From Ruminococcus_G sp964621905 (GTDB lineage: Bacteria; Bacillota; Clostridia; Lachnospirales; Lachnospiraceae): a stretch of 64,000 nt of DNA. Below are positions 62,493 to 64,000 of this stretch, one piece after another (the first letter of the stretch is position 1; every line of letters begins with the position of its first letter). Under the pieces are notes generated by a model that was given only the letters and a program-made list of their open reading frames with translations, was not told the DNA's origin and did no database searches. The stretch is from NCBI GenBank assembly GCA_964621905.1, contig CAZUNG010000005.1:62001-126000 (forward strand). Direction: 5' to 3'. The position numbers and the translations under genes are program-made.

Positions 62493-62527
62493 ATACTTAA
62501 AAATCTGTAAAATGAAAGGTGAACATC

Positions 62528-63706
62528 ATGGCAGAAAAGAGAGATTACTATGAGGTTCTGGGCGTGGACCGGGGAGCGGATGATGCCACTTTAAAAAAAG
62601 CATATCGAAAGCTCGCAAAACAGTACCATCCGGATATGAACCCGGGGGATGAGCAGGCTGAGAAAAAATTCAAGGAAGCGACAGAAGCGTATGGAGTATT
62701 GAGCGATCCCGAGAAGAGAAAGCAGTATGATCAGTTCGGCCATGCAGCATTTGAGGGCGGCGCAGGTGGAAGTGGATTTGGCGGATTTGGCGGTTTTGAC
62801 TTCAGTGGTCAGGATATGGGAGATATTTTTGGAGATCTTTTCGGGGATTTGTTTGGCGGAGGAGGCGCCAGACGAAGGTCAAGTAACGGTCCGATGAAGG
62901 GTGCAAATCTGCGCGCTGTGATCCATATCACATTCCAGGAAGCAGTGGCTGGATGTGAAAAAGAGCTGGAGATCAATCTGAAAGATGAATGTGACACATG
63001 CCATGGTACAGGTGCGAAGCCTGGTACCGAGCCACAGACATGTCCGAAATGTAATGGTGAAGGCCAGGTCGTATATACACAGCAGTCCATGTTTGGAATG
63101 GTGAGAAATGTACAGACATGTCCGGAATGTAATGGAACCGGCAAGGTGATCAAGGACAAATGTACATCCTGCCGCGGGACGGGATATCTTACAAATCGCA
63201 AGAAAATCAAGGTCACAGTACCTGCTGGTATCGATGACGGACAGAGCATCCGTATCCGCGAGAAGGGGGAACCCGGCAAGAACGGCGGACCGCGGGGCGA
63301 TCTGCTGGTAGAAGTTCAGGTTGCCCGCCATCCGATCTTCCAGAGACAGGATATGAATATATTTTCAACAGCACCGATCACATATGCACAGGCTGCACTG
63401 GGCGGGGATGTGAAAATCAGTACCGTAGACGGTGATGTGATGTATACGGTGAAGCCGGGTACACAGACGGATACGAAGATTCGTCTAAAAGGTAAAGGCA
63501 TTCCTTCGCTGCGCAATAAGAGCGTTCGGGGTGATCATTACGTGACACTGGTCGTACAGGTGCCGACCAAGCTGAGCGAAGAGGCAAAGGAAGCACTTCG
63601 TCAGTTTGATGCTGCCTGTGGAAATGCGCCGGCTGCGGCACATTCCAAACAGACAGAAAAAAAGAAGAGCTTTATGGATAAGCTGAAAGAGACATTTGAA
63701 GATTAA
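62528..63706 (+). CDS. dnaJ: Chaperone protein DnaJ (Hsp40)
   Basis: Delivers substrates to DnaK and stimulates its ATPase. A 392-residue type I DnaJ: J domain (about 5-70, with the HPD motif in QYHPDMN), Gly/Phe-rich linker, zinc domain with four CxxCxGxG repeats (CDTCHGTG, CPKCNGEG, CPECNGTG, CTSCRGTG) and C-terminal client-binding domains. ATG 62528 has AAAGG at 8 bases; a GTG three codons upstream is an alternative. Confidence 0.97.
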   Translation: MAEKRDYYEVLGVDRGADDATLKKAYRKLAKQYHPDMNPGDEQAEKKFKEATEAYGVLSDPEKRKQYDQFGHAAFEGGAGGSGFGGFGGFDFSGQDMGDIFGDLFGDLFGGGGARRRSSNGPMKGANLRAVIHITFQEAVAGCEKELEINLKDECDTCHGTGAKPGTEPQTCPKCNGEGQVVYTQQSMFGMVRNVQTCPECNGTGKVIKDKCTSCRGTGYLTNRKKIKVTVPAGIDDGQSIRIREKGEPGKNGGPRGDLLVEVQVARHPIFQRQDMNIFSTAPITYAQAALGGDVKISTVDGDVMYTVKPGTQTDTKIRLKGKGIPSLRNKSVRGDHYVTLVVQVPTKLSEEAKEALRQFDAACGNAPAAAHSKQTEKKKSFMDKLKETFED

Positions 63707-63819
63707 TAAATCACTCAAAAAGCTGCAATTCCGTTTTGGACAAATCTGTGTTTCATACGGTATTGCGGTTTTTTTTCTTTTCGTGTATGATATGGTAAGT
63801 GACAGGAGCAAAGCTTATT
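63707..63819 (+). other. Gap between dnaJ and the next gene
   Basis: Short AT-rich stretch without a clear terminator. TTGCGG (63761-63766) and TATGAT (63785-63790) are about 18 bases apart and might serve as a promoter for the next gene. Confidence 0.3.
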
Positions 63820-64000
63820 ATGAGTACATGGATTGTGTTCCAGCAAATGCTGGTTGTTTTTATATTGATTACGGTCGGTTTTTTTATGTTCCGCTCCGGC
63901 CGTTTTTCGCATGCAGCTTCAAAGGATCTCTCAGGACTGATTACCAATGTATGCAATCCTGCGATTATGATCGGCAGTGCATTTGGTGACAACACAGGGG
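63820..64000 (+). CDS. AEC-family (auxin efflux carrier-like) transporter, N-terminal fragment
   Basis: The first 60 codons of a membrane protein that runs off the window. Two hydrophobic segments are visible (FQQMLVVFILITVGFFMF and the stretch with LITNVCNPAIMIGSAFG). The pattern of a helix, SGRFSHAASKDLSGLI and then NP in a broken helix is typical of AEC/malate permease-like carriers. AGGAG lies 12 bases before the ATG. Substrate unknown. Confidence 0.7.
   Translation, partial: MSTWIVFQQMLVVFILITVGFFMFRSGRFSHAASKDLSGLITNVCNPAIMIGSAFGDNTG

Noticed and set aside
61226..62494. A 422-codon open frame on the minus strand opposite dnaK
   Set aside because: Cys/Phe/Ile-rich antisense shadow of the strongly conserved dnaK; no ribosome site or family motif.

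Overview
The window looks like chromosomal DNA of a Clostridia-class Firmicute, most likely a Lachnospiraceae gut anaerobe. This is inferred from the moderate GC content, strong AGGAGG-type ribosome sites, occasional TTG/GTG starts, a single-chain pyruvate:ferredoxin oxidoreductase, a T-box-controlled trp operon, a CIRCE-controlled hrcA-grpE-dnaK-dnaJ cluster and several CUT2 sugar ABC importers. I see no rRNA, tRNA, CRISPR array, phage or insertion sequence, so this is core chromosome with accessory carbohydrate loci.

Layout. 1-2512: tail of an ABC-2 exporter (ATPase end plus two permeases). 2513-7960: housekeeping genes (RluF-type pseudouridine synthase, NAD ligase, cardiolipin synthase, MetA). 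8134-14057: sugar locus A (LacI regulator, CUT2 ATPase, permease, binding lipoprotein, Gfo/Idh dehydrogenase). 14405-17584: a large cytoplasmic hybrid histidine kinase on the minus strand. 17763-18777: azlCD. 18786-21657: a Mn2+ (yybP-ykoY) riboswitch and its P-type ATPase. 21746-23377: galactose mutarotase and a nicotinamidase-like hydrolase. 23625-26504: two GT4 glycosyltransferases and a TVP38-type membrane protein, probably for glycolipid synthesis. 26508-36971: sugar locus B (AraC and GntR/LacI-type regulators, binding lipoprotein, two permeases, ATPase, two Gfo/Idh proteins, one zinc dehydrogenase) with gene remnants at both ends. 37273-40846: ABC-F ATPase, nucleotidyltransferase, membrane acyltransferase. 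40921-46666: T-box leader and trpEGCFBA, without trpD. 46748-51019: bioY and nifJ. 51123-58357: a TIM-barrel protein and sugar locus C (LacI regulator, binding lipoprotein, ATPase, permease, zinc dehydrogenase). 58510-63706: hrcA-grpE-dnaK-dnaJ. 63820-end: start of an AEC-family transporter.

How it works together. The three sugar loci share one plan: a local repressor, a CUT2 importer and one or more NAD(P)-dependent dehydrogenases, which suggests uptake and oxidation of different sugars or polyols. Their likely operators can be read in the DNA. Locus A has a palindrome placed between the -35 and -10 boxes. Locus C has two CGTTC-N4-GAACG sites between divergent promoters. Locus B has an A-rich upstream region with repeated TACAA motifs. 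RNA-level control is visible at the P-type ATPase and at trp.

The points most worth a second look are the missing trpD, the repeat element between grpE and dnaK, the short coupled ORF before the locus C ATPase, the decayed dehydrogenase tail after locus B, and the nested inverted repeats of locus A. I did not find a clearly new multi-gene system.
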